The notes under the pieces are model-generated. The model was not told where the DNA came from and did not search any database. It was given only the letters and a program-made list of their open reading frames with translations. From Gammaproteobacteria bacterium HGW-Gammaproteobacteria-15 (lineage in GTDB: Bacteria > Pseudomonadota > Gammaproteobacteria > Enterobacterales > Alteromonadaceae), in assembly GCA_002840125.1 (NCBI GenBank), contig PGZF01000004.1, forward strand, positions 124,001 through 188,000: a stretch of DNA of 64,000 nt, given 5' to 3'. Each line of letters starts with the position of its first letter. The stretch's first letter is position 1. Positions 1-8,751 of this stretch are shown here, piece by piece. The translations under genes were made by a program, and so were the position numbers.

Positions 1-1094
1 CACCAGACAGCCAGGCGCTGTACTTTGCCGATGGCAGTAATGCTAATGGTGCCAAGGCGTATATTGCAGATATTAACAACAATGATGTGCGCTCTGAGGG
101 CATGTCATACGGCATGATGATCGCCGTACAAATGAATAAACAGGCCGAATTTAATGCACTGTGGAACTGGGCTGTCAGCCATATGTACCACGCCAACCCG
201 GCACACCCGGCTTATGGCTACTTTGCCTGGTCTGTAGGTACTAACGGCGTGGCGCTGGATGAAATGCCTGCGCCTGATGGCGAAGAATATTTTGCTACGG
301 CGTTATATTTTGCCTCTGTGCGCTGGGGCGACGGGGCCGGTATTTACCAGTACAAGGCTAAAGCCGATGAATTGCTGCAGCATATGCGCCATCGCAGCAT
401 TATCACCGGCCAGACCCAGCGTGGCAACCAAACCGGCACTAACCTGTTTCATCCCGATTATGCCATGGTGCGCTTTACACCCGATTTAGCCAATGCCGAC
501 CATACCGATGCCTCATACCATTTACCGGCTTTTTATGAAGTGTGGGCCAGAATGGGGCCAGAAGCCGACCGGGCATTCTGGCAAAAGGCCGCGCAGGTTA
601 GCCGCGATTATTTTAGCCAGGCCGCGCACCCCAAAACCGGCCTGACACCGGATTACGGCAACTTTGATGGCAGCCCCTGGGCGGCACCCTGGCGGCCGGA
701 GTCGGCCGATTTTCGCTTTGATGCCTGGCGCACTGCCATGAACTGGTCGTTTGACTGGAGCTGGTGGCGCATGGATGCCAGAGCAGTAGAGCTAAGCAAT
801 CGGCTGCAGGCGTTTTTTGTTAGCGAAGGTTTAAGCAGCTACGCCAGCCAGTACAGTCTGGACGGCAAAAAGCTGGATAACGCTCAGCAAAGTGGCTTAG
901 TGGCAATGAACGCTGTGGCCAGCCTGGCAGCTACCGGGCCGGATGCCGGTAAATTTGTGCAGGCCTTGTGGCAGCTACCAGTGCCTGAAGGCCATTACCG
1001 TTACTATGATGGCATGTTGTATATGCTGGCATTGTTGCATGTAAGCGGGCAGTTTCAGGCCTGGTTGCCTGCACAAACAGATAAAACAGAATAA
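1..1094 (+). CDS. GH8 family glycosidase, N-terminus outside window (likely reducing-end xylose-releasing exo-oligoxylanase)
   Basis: The open frame runs in from before the window (frame of base 3), so the 5' end is missing and no start is assigned. The segment [13 protein letters not shown], with its Glu codon at 96-98, is the GH8 signature carrying the general acid; Trp-rich stretches such as [16 protein letters not shown] follow, as expected for an alpha6/alpha6 barrel. About 363 residues are visible, close to the full length of GH8 exo-oligoxylanases (Rex). The neighbouring symporter, GH43, GH3 and esterase genes favour a xylo-oligosaccharide substrate, but GH8 also contains cellulases, chitosanases and lichenases. 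GH8 membership is seen; Rex activity is inferred from context. It is the first visible gene of a tightly packed plus-strand operon, 29 bp before the symporter. Confidence 0.85.
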   Translation, partial: PDSQALYFADGSNANGAKAYIADINNNDVRSEGMSYGMMIAVQMNKQAEFNALWNWAVSHMYHANPAHPAYGYFAWSVGTNGVALDEMPAPDGEEYFATALYFASVRWGDGAGIYQYKAKADELLQHMRHRSIITGQTQRGNQTGTNLFHPDYAMVRFTPDLANADHTDASYHLPAFYEVWARMGPEADRAFWQKAAQVSRDYFSQAAHPKTGLTPDYGNFDGSPWAAPWRPESADFRFDAWRTAMNWSFDWSWWRMDARAVELSNRLQAFFVSEGLSSYASQYSLDGKKLDNAQQSGLVAMNAVASLAATGPDAGKFVQALWQLPVPEGHYRYYDGMLYMLALLHVSGQFQAWLPAQTDKTE

Positions 1095-1123
1095 AAACAA
1101 CGATAATCAACAGGCAGGGACAG

Positions 1124-2641
1124 ATGCAAACAGCTAGCTCAAGTGCCACAGCAAAACTCAGCACGACACAAAAACTCAGTGTGACAGAAAAAATCGGCTA
1201 TAGCCTTGGCGATCTGGCGGCTAACCTGATTTTTCAGACACTGATGACCTTTCTGGCTTTCTTTTATACCGACGTTTATCAAATCCCGGCCGGCTCTGCG
1301 GCAGCGATTATCTTTTTCGGCGGTGTCATTGGTGCCTGCTTTAACCCGGTAATGGGCCTGATTGCCGACCGCACACAAACCCGCTGGGGTAAGTTCCGGC
1401 CCTGGATCTTATGGACAGCGGTGCCGTTTGGCATTATTGCCTTGCTGGCATTCAGCACGCCCGATTTCAGCCCACAAGGCAAAATTATTTATGCTTTTAC
1501 TACTTATGTACTGCTGGTGCTGGTGTATTCGGCCAATAACCTGCCGTATTCGGCATTAAGCGGGGTGCTTACCGGCAATATGGCCGAGCGTAACAGCCTG
1601 TCGTCGTATCGCTTTGTGGCAGTGATGGTAGCGCAGTTTATTATTCAGGCCTTGTTGCTGCCACTGGTGCTGATCCTCGGTGATGGCGATAAAGCAGTGG
1701 GCTTTGAAAACACGATGACACTGTTTGCCTGTGTGGGCATCGCTTTTTTTCTGATCACCTTTATTACCACTAAAGAGCGGGTGCTTACCCTTAGCAGTGG
1801 AGCCTCCAGTATCCGCCAGGACTTAGGCGATCTGGTACGCAACAAGCCCTGGTTTATTCTGTTGCTGTTAACGGTGCTGGTGTTTATTACGCTGGCGCTA
1901 AAAGGCGGCATGTATATTTTTTACTTTGAGCATTATCTTAGTGAAGCCCATATTGCCGGTTTTCTGGACGACATTGGCTTTAACCGCTTTATTGCCGGGC
2001 TTAATGCCATGCTTACCGGTATGGGTTTAAACGAGTTTCTCTGGCCTAAAGATGCACCTACCTCCGGTTTTAGCCTGTTTAATGCCGGAGGCATTATCTG
2101 CATGATTATCGGCATTAGCTTTGCCAAGCCACTGGCCGACAGGTTTGGCAAGCGTGATGTATTTGCCGTGGCGCTATTTATTTCTACGCTGTTTATTTTG
2201 GTATTTTACCTGCTGCCGCCCGACGCCATTGGCCTGGTGTTTTTAGCGCAGCTGCTGCACGGCTTTTTTTACGGCATTACTATTCCGCTGCTGTGGGCCA
2301 TGATTGCCGACGTAGCTGATTATTCGGAATGGAAAAACCATCGCCGCGCCACGGCCATTATTTTTTCAGCGATGATTTTTGGCCTCAAACTGGGGCTGAG
2401 CATTGGTGGTGCTCTGGTAGCCGGCATGCTGGCGCATTATGGCTACGATGCCCTGTTAACCACCCAGGCAGAAGACACCATTAACGGCATTAAATTGTCG
2501 GTCAGTTTATACGCGGCGCTACCGTTTTTACTCGGCGTGGCCTGCATGTTTATCTATGAAATTAATAAACGTAAAGAAATTCAGATTGAACAAGAGCTAA
2601 GCCAGCGGCGTGCCGCGGCCGGTTTGCTGCAGGGAGAATAA
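1124..2641 (+). CDS. GPH-family sugar:cation symporter (xyloside/oligosaccharide uptake)
   Basis: 505 residues with about twelve hydrophobic segments. The N-terminal run TEKIGYSLGDLAANLIFQ and the loop ADRTQTRWGKFRPW are typical of the glycoside-pentoside-hexuronide family (MelB, XylP, XynT). These proteins carry sugars or oligosaccharides across the inner membrane with Na+ or H+. A purine-rich AGGGACAG lies just ahead of the ATG. The gene sits between GH8 and GH43 genes whose products seem to act on xylo-oligosaccharides, so imported xylobiose or arabinoxylo-oligosaccharide is the likely cargo. A loop of about 60 residues between mid-protein membrane segments (near AHIAGFLDDIGFNRF) is longer than in MelB. 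Family is confident; substrate is inferred from the operon. Confidence 0.88.
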   Translation: MQTASSSATAKLSTTQKLSVTEKIGYSLGDLAANLIFQTLMTFLAFFYTDVYQIPAGSAAAIIFFGGVIGACFNPVMGLIADRTQTRWGKFRPWILWTAVPFGIIALLAFSTPDFSPQGKIIYAFTTYVLLVLVYSANNLPYSALSGVLTGNMAERNSLSSYRFVAVMVAQFIIQALLLPLVLILGDGDKAVGFENTMTLFACVGIAFFLITFITTKERVLTLSSGASSIRQDLGDLVRNKPWFILLLLTVLVFITLALKGGMYIFYFEHYLSEAHIAGFLDDIGFNRFIAGLNAMLTGMGLNEFLWPKDAPTSGFSLFNAGGIICMIIGISFAKPLADRFGKRDVFAVALFISTLFILVFYLLPPDAIGLVFLAQLLHGFFYGITIPLLWAMIADVADYSEWKNHRRATAIIFSAMIFGLKLGLSIGGALVAGMLAHYGYDALLTTQAEDTINGIKLSVSLYAALPFLLGVACMFIYEINKRKEIQIEQELSQRRAAAGLLQGE

Positions 2642-2646
2642 CGCTA

Positions 2647-3651
2647 ATGTCAGACACCAATTACCAGGCACTAAAAGCCAAAGCACTGTCGCAGCCATTG
2701 GTAGAGCATATTTACACTGCCGACCCGTCAGCGCATGTGTTTGACGGCCGTATTTATATTTACCCGTCGCATGATATTGATGCCGGCATCCCGTTTAACG
2801 ACAACGGCGATCATTTTGCCATGCAGGATTACCACGTGCTGTCGCTGGACGGCCCGGATGCCAAAGCAGTGGATCACGGCGTAGCGCTGCATATTAACGA
2901 CGTACCCTGGGCAGAGCGGCAAATGTGGGCGCCGGATGCGGCAAAAAAAGGCGATACATATTATTTTTATTTTCCGGCGAAAAAAGCCGATGGCCGCTTT
3001 CAGTTGGGTGTCGCTACCGGTGATAGCCCAACCGGGCCTTTTACCGCACAACCGCAACCGATACAGGGCAGTTACTCGATAGACCCGGCCGTATTTGCCG
3101 ACGATGACGGCAGCTACTATCTGTACTTTGGCGGCATCTGGGGTGGCCAGTTACAGCAGTACCGCAATAATTTTTATGATGCGCAATATGCCGAACCGGC
3201 TGCCGATCAACCGGCGCTGGGGCCCAAAGTGGCCAGGCTGACCGACAATATGCTGGAATTTGCCGAAGCACCGCGCGAAATTTTAATTTTGGACGAACAC
3301 GGCAAGCCCTTACTGGCCGGCGATACTAAGCGGCGCTTTTTTGAGGCGTCCTGGCTGCATAAATATAACGGTAAATACTACTTTTCCTATTCTACCGGCG
3401 ATACGCATTTTCTGTGCTACGCCACCGGCGACAGCCCCTATGGCCCCTTTACTTATCAGGGCCGCATTCTGGAGCCGGTGATCGGCTGGACTACCCATCA
3501 TTCTATCTGTGAATTTAACGGCAAATGGTATCTGTTTTACCACGACTCGGTGTTATCTGAAGGGGTAACCCATTTGCGCTCGGTAAAAATGGCTGAACTG
3601 CAGCATGACGCTGACGGCCGGATCCTTACCTTAACACCGTACCGCGACTAA
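2647..3651 (+). CDS. GH43 family glycosidase (beta-xylosidase / alpha-L-arabinofuranosidase type)
   Basis: 334 residues with the three GH43 acidic positions visible: the base Asp26 in TADPSAHVFDG, the pKa-tuning Asp in SIDPAVFADDDG and the acid Glu in RRFFEASWLHK. Repeated aromatic motifs such as YYLYFGGIW fit a five-bladed propeller. There is no signal peptide, so the enzyme is probably cytoplasmic and acts on oligosaccharides imported by the symporter encoded 5 bp upstream. The single-domain length matches compact GH43 enzymes without the C-terminal beta-sandwich. It begins soon after a GGGAGA element at the end of the symporter gene. Substrate choice between xylose and arabinose linkages cannot be read from sequence alone. 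Confidence 0.88.
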   Translation: MSDTNYQALKAKALSQPLVEHIYTADPSAHVFDGRIYIYPSHDIDAGIPFNDNGDHFAMQDYHVLSLDGPDAKAVDHGVALHINDVPWAERQMWAPDAAKKGDTYYFYFPAKKADGRFQLGVATGDSPTGPFTAQPQPIQGSYSIDPAVFADDDGSYYLYFGGIWGGQLQQYRNNFYDAQYAEPAADQPALGPKVARLTDNMLEFAEAPREILILDEHGKPLLAGDTKRRFFEASWLHKYNGKYYFSYSTGDTHFLCYATGDSPYGPFTYQGRILEPVIGWTTHHSICEFNGKWYLFYHDSVLSEGVTHLRSVKMAELQHDADGRILTLTPYRD

Positions 3652-3665
3652 ACAGGAGGCACCGC

Positions 3666-6128
3666 ATGGCCAGGCAACTGCTTGTAGCATTATTAGGGGT
3701 TAGCGCCGTATTTAGCGTGTTAGCACAACAGCCTTATCAGAACGCCAAGCTGAGCACCGAGCAGCGGGTGGACGATTTACTGGCGCGGATGACGCTGGAA
3801 GAAAAAGTCGCCCAGCTACAAACGGTATGGCAGCAGCGCCGTGGTATGGAAAACCAGCAACAGCAGTTTTTAGCCGGCAAAGCGGCACAAATTATCCCGC
3901 TTGGCATTGGCCATATTGGCCGGCCGAGCGAATTTAAAACGCCACAGCAAACGGCTGAATTTAACAACGCACTGCAGCGCTGGCTAAAAGAAAATACCCG
4001 GCTGGGCATTCCGGCGCTGATGCACGAAGAAGCACTGCATGGCTATGCCGCCTTTGATGCCACCAGTTTTCCGCAGGCTATAGCGCTGGCCAGCAGCTGG
4101 TCGCCGGACGATATGCACGATGTATATGCACTGGCCGCCCGCGAGATGCGCGCTACCGGGGCACACTGGGCCTTAACACCCATTTTGGATATTGCCCGCG
4201 ACCCGCGCTGGGGCCGGATTGAAGAAACCATGGGCGAAGATCCGTACCTGATGTCGGCCATGGGCGTGGCTGCGGTACAAGGCTTTCAGGGCAAAACCGG
4301 TAAAACCGGCCAGTTTGCGCCTGATAAAGTGGTGGCGACATTAAAGCATCTTACCGGCCATGGGCAGCCGCAGGCCGGGCTAAATATTGCCCCGGCACAC
4401 ATAGCCCCGCGCGAGCTGCATGAAGTATTTTTGCCACCGTTTGAAGCGGCAGTAAAGCTGGCGCATGCCGCCAGTATTATGGCGTCGTACAATGAAATCG
4501 ACGGTATTCCATCGCATGTTAACCGCGCTTTATTGCAAGATATAGTGCGTAAAGAATGGGGTTTTACCGGCGTTATTGTCAGCGATTATTTTGCTATTGA
4601 AGAGCTGAACAGCCGCCATAATTTGTACGATACCGAGGCCGCAGCAGCCAAGGCCGCTTTGCTGGCCGGGGTGGATATGGAAACGCCGGATCCGAAAACC
4701 TTCCCGCACTTAACGGCGCTGGTGCAAAGTGGTCAGTTAGACGAAAGCGCGATAGACACCGCAGTGCGCCGCGTACTTGCGCTGAAGTTCCGTCTGGGTT
4801 TGTTTGACAACCCCTATGTTGATGCCAGCAAAGCCAATGCGCTGGTAGGGGCTGCTAACGATCGCGATTTTGCCCGGCGTGTGGCCGAAAAGTCGATGGT
4901 GTTGTTGAAAAATAACGGCATCTTGCCGCTAAATGCCGCAAAAATTAGCAAGCTGGCGGTTATTGGCCCGCATGCCGATGAAGTGTTGCTTGGCGGTTAC
5001 AGCAGTATTCCGCGCCAGACCGTAAGTATTTATCAGGGTTTAAAACAAAAACTGCAGGGTAAGGCGCAAGTGCAGTTTGCCCGCGGTACGCTTTTAACCA
5101 AAGCCTTAACAGCGACTAAAGCGCAGGAGGAGAATCAGGCCTTTATTACCTCAGATATACGCCAGCGCAGCCAGGCCGCCGGTACTTTTTCTATGCAGCG
5201 CTGGAATTATGATCCTATAGCACTGGCAACCGATAACGACCGTAAAGGCCTGCTGGACGAAGCTGTGGCCCTGGCAAAAACCGCCGATGCGGTGGTGCTG
5301 GTGTTAGGTGAAAACGAAGGCTTATCGCGCGAAGCCTGGGCCGAAAGCCATTTGGGCGACCGCACCAGTTTAGAACTGGTAGGTAACCAGCTGCAACTGG
5401 CGCAGGCAGTTCTGGCTACCGGCAAACCGGTAGTGCTGGTGCTGACTAATGGCCGGCCGCTGGCGCTGGGCAATCTGGCAGACAGCATGCCGGCAATTAT
5501 TGAAGCCTGGTATCTGGGGCAGGAAACCGGCACGGCTATCGCCAATGTGCTGTTTGGCGATGTTAACCCGTCGGGTAAGTTGCCGCTGACATTCCCGCGC
5601 AGTGCCGGCCATATTCCCAGCTATTACAACCATAAAGCCTCTGCTAAGCGCGGCTATTTATTTGATGACATGAGCCCGCTATACCCGTTTGGCCATGGCC
5701 TAAGCTACACCAGTTTTACCTACAGCGATTTGCAAATTGACGCCAGCGGTGCCCGTGCCAACGGCGATGTGCAAATAAGCCTTACGGTGCAAAACAGCGG
5801 CCAGCGTCAGGGTACCGAAGTGGTGCAGTTGTATATTAATGATCCGCTGGCCAGTGTTACCCGGCCGGTGCAGCAGTTAACGGGCTTTAAGCGGGTGCCA
5901 CTTAAACCCGGCGAACAGGCAACACTGCGTTTTACCGTGCCGGTTAACCTGCTGGCATTTTTTGACCAGCACATGCGCTGGGTAGTCGAGCCGGGCGAAA
6001 TCCGCCTGATGCTGGGCAGCTCATCGGCAGATATCCGCTTAGAAGGCAGTTTTGTTATTAAAGGTGAGGTTACTGAGGTAGCTAACAACAAGGCGTATCT
6101 GAGCCAGGCCGTGATCAGCAATAAATAA
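3666..6128 (+). CDS. Secreted GH3 beta-xylosidase/beta-glucosidase
   Basis: 820 residues. Residues 1-20 (MARQLLVALLGVSAVFSVLA) form a signal peptide, so the enzyme is periplasmic or exported. The order is the usual GH3 one: (beta/alpha)8 domain from about 35 to 370 with the nucleophile Asp307 in VIVSDYFAIEE, alpha/beta sandwich from about 400 to 650, and a fibronectin-III-like domain near the C-terminus (EVVQLYINDP, FKRVPLKPGEQATL). The start is fixed by a perfect AGGAGG six bases before ATG. Its length and the MTLEEKVAQL opening match bacterial xyl3A/bxl-type enzymes that remove xylose from xylo-oligosaccharides; beta-glucosidase activity is the main alternative. Confidence 0.9.
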   Translation: MARQLLVALLGVSAVFSVLAQQPYQNAKLSTEQRVDDLLARMTLEEKVAQLQTVWQQRRGMENQQQQFLAGKAAQIIPLGIGHIGRPSEFKTPQQTAEFNNALQRWLKENTRLGIPALMHEEALHGYAAFDATSFPQAIALASSWSPDDMHDVYALAAREMRATGAHWALTPILDIARDPRWGRIEETMGEDPYLMSAMGVAAVQGFQGKTGKTGQFAPDKVVATLKHLTGHGQPQAGLNIAPAHIAPRELHEVFLPPFEAAVKLAHAASIMASYNEIDGIPSHVNRALLQDIVRKEWGFTGVIVSDYFAIEELNSRHNLYDTEAAAAKAALLAGVDMETPDPKTFPHLTALVQSGQLDESAIDTAVRRVLALKFRLGLFDNPYVDASKANALVGAANDRDFARRVAEKSMVLLKNNGILPLNAAKISKLAVIGPHADEVLLGGYSSIPRQTVSIYQGLKQKLQGKAQVQFARGTLLTKALTATKAQEENQAFITSDIRQRSQAAGTFSMQRWNYDPIALATDNDRKGLLDEAVALAKTADAVVLVLGENEGLSREAWAESHLGDRTSLELVGNQLQLAQAVLATGKPVVLVLTNGRPLALGNLADSMPAIIEAWYLGQETGTAIANVLFGDVNPSGKLPLTFPRSAGHIPSYYNHKASAKRGYLFDDMSPLYPFGHGLSYTSFTYSDLQIDASGARANGDVQISLTVQNSGQRQGTEVVQLYINDPLASVTRPVQQLTGFKRVPLKPGEQATLRFTVPVNLLAFFDQHMRWVVEPGEIRLMLGSSSADIRLEGSFVIKGEVTEVANNKAYLSQAVISNK

Positions 6129-6177
6129 CCACGGTGGGCATATCACAACAAGATTAACCGCATCTGCGGGAGGAATT

Positions 6178-8751
6178 ATGCAACAAAGCAAGCAATATCA
6201 CGGCCGTGGGCAGCTGTCAGCCATGCTGACACTGGCCTTAGCCTGCAGTTTGGCGCTGGTTGGTTGTGCCGGGCAGGCGCCTGATGGCAGCAGCCAGGTA
6301 GCAGAAAAACCACAGATCCAGCCGCAAAACTGGCCAATGCAAAGCGCGCCGATTGCGCGTAACCAGCAGATAGAAGACAAAATTAACGCTTTACTCAGTC
6401 AGATGACGCCAGAGCAGAAAGTCGGCCAGATTATTCAGGCTGACATCGCCTCGGTAACGCCACAGCAGGTGCGCGATTATTATCTGGGTTCGGTGCTAAA
6501 CGGCGGCAACTCGGCGCCGGGGCGCGATAACCGCGTTGGTGCGGCAGCCTGGTTGCAGCTGGCCGATGCCTTCTGGCAGGCCAGCACTGACACCAGCGAT
6601 GGCAGGCCTTATATTCCGCTGATTTGGGGTACCGATGCCGTGCACGGCCACAGCAATGTCAAAGGTGCGACCATTTTTCCGCATAATATTGGCCTGGGCG
6701 CCATGCGCGAACCCCAGCTGCTGCATGCTATTGGCCGTGCTACCGCCGTTGAAATGCAGGTAACCGGGCTGGACTGGACCTTTGCGCCAACTATAGCGGT
6801 AGCGCGTGACGACCGCTGGGGCCGCACTTATGAATCGTACAGTGAAGACCCGGCGTTGGTCGCCAGCTATGCGCCGCATATTCTGCAGGGTATTCAGGGT
6901 ATGCCGGGCGCGGCTGATTTTTTACGTGGCGAGCATATGCTGGCGACGGTAAAACACTTTTTGGGTGATGGCGGTACCGTAGGCGGCAAAGATCAGGGCG
7001 ATAATATTGATACTGAAGCTGCCTTGCGCGACATACATGCGCCACCTTACTACACTGCCATTAAGGCCGGTGCGCGCGTGGTGATGGCGTCTTACAACAG
7101 CTGGCATGGCGACAAAATGCACGGCTTTGCCCCTATGCTGACCGACGTATTGGTACACCGGATGGGCTTTGATGGTTTTGTCGTCGGCGACTGGAACGGC
7201 CATGGCCAGATAACCGGTTGCACGCCAACAGATTGTGCGGCCTCGGTTATTGCCGGGCTGGATATGTATATGGCGCCGGACAGCTGGCAGGCGTTATATG
7301 CCAATACGCTGGCGCAGGTAAAAGATGGCCGTTTGCCGATGGCCAGGCTGGACGAGGCGGTACTGCGCATACTGCGCATTAAAGCAGAGATGGGCTTGTT
7401 TGAGCAGGTAAAACCCTCTGCGCGGCCACTGGCCGGGCGTTATGAGCTGCTGGGTAATGCACAGCACCGAGCTCTGGCACGCGAAGCTGCACGTAAATCA
7501 CTGGTGTTGCTGAAAAATAATCAGCAGCTGTTACCGTTAAATACCACAGGCCGGGTGCTGGTAGCGGGCGATGGTGCCGATAATATCGGTAAGCAAAGCG
7601 GCGGCTGGACACTAAGCTGGCAGGGCTCGGGTAATGCCAACAGCGATTTTCCTAATGGCGAGTCTATTTACGCCGGTATCCTGCAAGCTGTTACCGCCGG
7701 GGGCGGCAGTGTTGAGCTTAGCGAAAACGGCCGTTACAGCCAGCGGCCTGATGTCGCCATAGTGGTATTTGGTGAAGAGCCTTATGCCGAGTTTATTGGC
7801 GATCGCAGCCATCTGGCGTTTGACGACAACCGTGGTTTGCAAATTCTTACCCAACTAAAAAGCCAGGGTATTGCTACCGTGGCGGTGTTTTTATCCGGCC
7901 GGCCATTGTGGGTAAACCCTGAGCTGAATCAGTCTGATGCTTTTGTCGCAGCGTTTTTACCCGGCAGCGAAGGCGGGGCGGTGGCCGATGTGCTGTTCCG
8001 CTCGCCCAGCGGTGCTGTGCGGCATGATTTTCAGGGCAAACTGTCATTCTCCTGGCCGGACAATGCCAAAGGCGAGCCGCTTAACGTGGGCGATGCAGGC
8101 TACAACCCATTGTTTGCTTACGGCTATGGTCTGAATTACGGCGATAACAAAGTGCTGGGGCCATTGCATGAAGAGGCTGGGATCAGCGCTGATCAAATGC
8201 TTAATGCCAGCCGTTATCTGCATGCTGGCAAAGCCGTAACACCCTGGCAGTTGCAATTGCTCGATCAGGGCCAGATCACGCTGGTAACAGACGCCCTGCA
8301 TACCTCGGCCCGTGGCGCATTAACGGCCACAGCCACCGATCGGTTACAGCAGGAAGACTCGGTTACGCTCAGCTTTGTGCAACCCGGCACAGTGCTGCTA
8401 ACCCATGCCGATGGTGTGGTGCTGGATTTAGCCCGCCAGTCTAACGGCGATATGGCACTGGAGCTGGAATACCAGGTGCTGGCACTTAGCAACAGCAAAG
8501 CTACGCTTGGCATGCAATGCGGCGACAACTGCAGTGCCAATATTGATATCAGCGGCCAACTGGCGCAAATGCAGGGCCAGGGCTGGCAAAGTATGAAAAT
8601 TGCACTGCGCTGCTTTAGTGAAGCCGACAGCACCTTTGATATCAGTAAAGTTACCCGGCCGATGGTGCTGCAAGCGGGTGCCGGCCTGGTGTTACAACTG
8701 GCCAATGTGCGGCTGGCGCAAAACGAAGGCAACGCCACATGTGGCAACTAA
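6178..8751 (+). CDS. Lipoprotein GH3 glucan/xylan exo-hydrolase (ExoP/CdxA-like)
   Basis: 857 residues beginning with a lipoprotein signal: a hydrophobic run ends in LALVGCAGQ, giving a lipobox Cys near residue 30. The GH3 barrel has the nucleophile Asp338 in FDGFVVGDWNGHG and motifs WGTDAVHGHSNV and WGRTYESYSEDP shared with plant exo-beta-glucanases and marine ExoP. The last ~180 residues are an extra beta-rich, carbohydrate-binding-like domain, as in ExoP, instead of the Fn3-type tail of the preceding GH3. A GGAGG lies four bases before ATG. The 49 bp gap and common direction place it in the same operon. It is probably tethered to the outer membrane and acts on oligosaccharides; the exact bond (beta-1,4 or beta-1,3 glucan, or xylan) is unresolved. 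Confidence 0.88.
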   Translation: MQQSKQYHGRGQLSAMLTLALACSLALVGCAGQAPDGSSQVAEKPQIQPQNWPMQSAPIARNQQIEDKINALLSQMTPEQKVGQIIQADIASVTPQQVRDYYLGSVLNGGNSAPGRDNRVGAAAWLQLADAFWQASTDTSDGRPYIPLIWGTDAVHGHSNVKGATIFPHNIGLGAMREPQLLHAIGRATAVEMQVTGLDWTFAPTIAVARDDRWGRTYESYSEDPALVASYAPHILQGIQGMPGAADFLRGEHMLATVKHFLGDGGTVGGKDQGDNIDTEAALRDIHAPPYYTAIKAGARVVMASYNSWHGDKMHGFAPMLTDVLVHRMGFDGFVVGDWNGHGQITGCTPTDCAASVIAGLDMYMAPDSWQALYANTLAQVKDGRLPMARLDEAVLRILRIKAEMGLFEQVKPSARPLAGRYELLGNAQHRALAREAARKSLVLLKNNQQLLPLNTTGRVLVAGDGADNIGKQSGGWTLSWQGSGNANSDFPNGESIYAGILQAVTAGGGSVELSENGRYSQRPDVAIVVFGEEPYAEFIGDRSHLAFDDNRGLQILTQLKSQGIATVAVFLSGRPLWVNPELNQSDAFVAAFLPGSEGGAVADVLFRSPSGAVRHDFQGKLSFSWPDNAKGEPLNVGDAGYNPLFAYGYGLNYGDNKVLGPLHEEAGISADQMLNASRYLHAGKAVTPWQLQLLDQGQITLVTDALHTSARGALTATATDRLQQEDSVTLSFVQPGTVLLTHADGVVLDLARQSNGDMALELEYQVLALSNSKATLGMQCGDNCSANIDISGQLAQMQGQGWQSMKIALRCFSEADSTFDISKVTRPMVLQAGAGLVLQLANVRLAQNEGNATCGN

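Noticed and set aside
931..1164. Minus-strand frame across the GH8-symporter junction
   Set aside because: It shadows two well supported genes and has no start signals.
8265..8747. 160-codon minus-strand frame in the lipoprotein GH3 gene
   Set aside because: Ser/Ala/Cys-rich translation typical of the reverse frame of a GC-biased gene; no motif.
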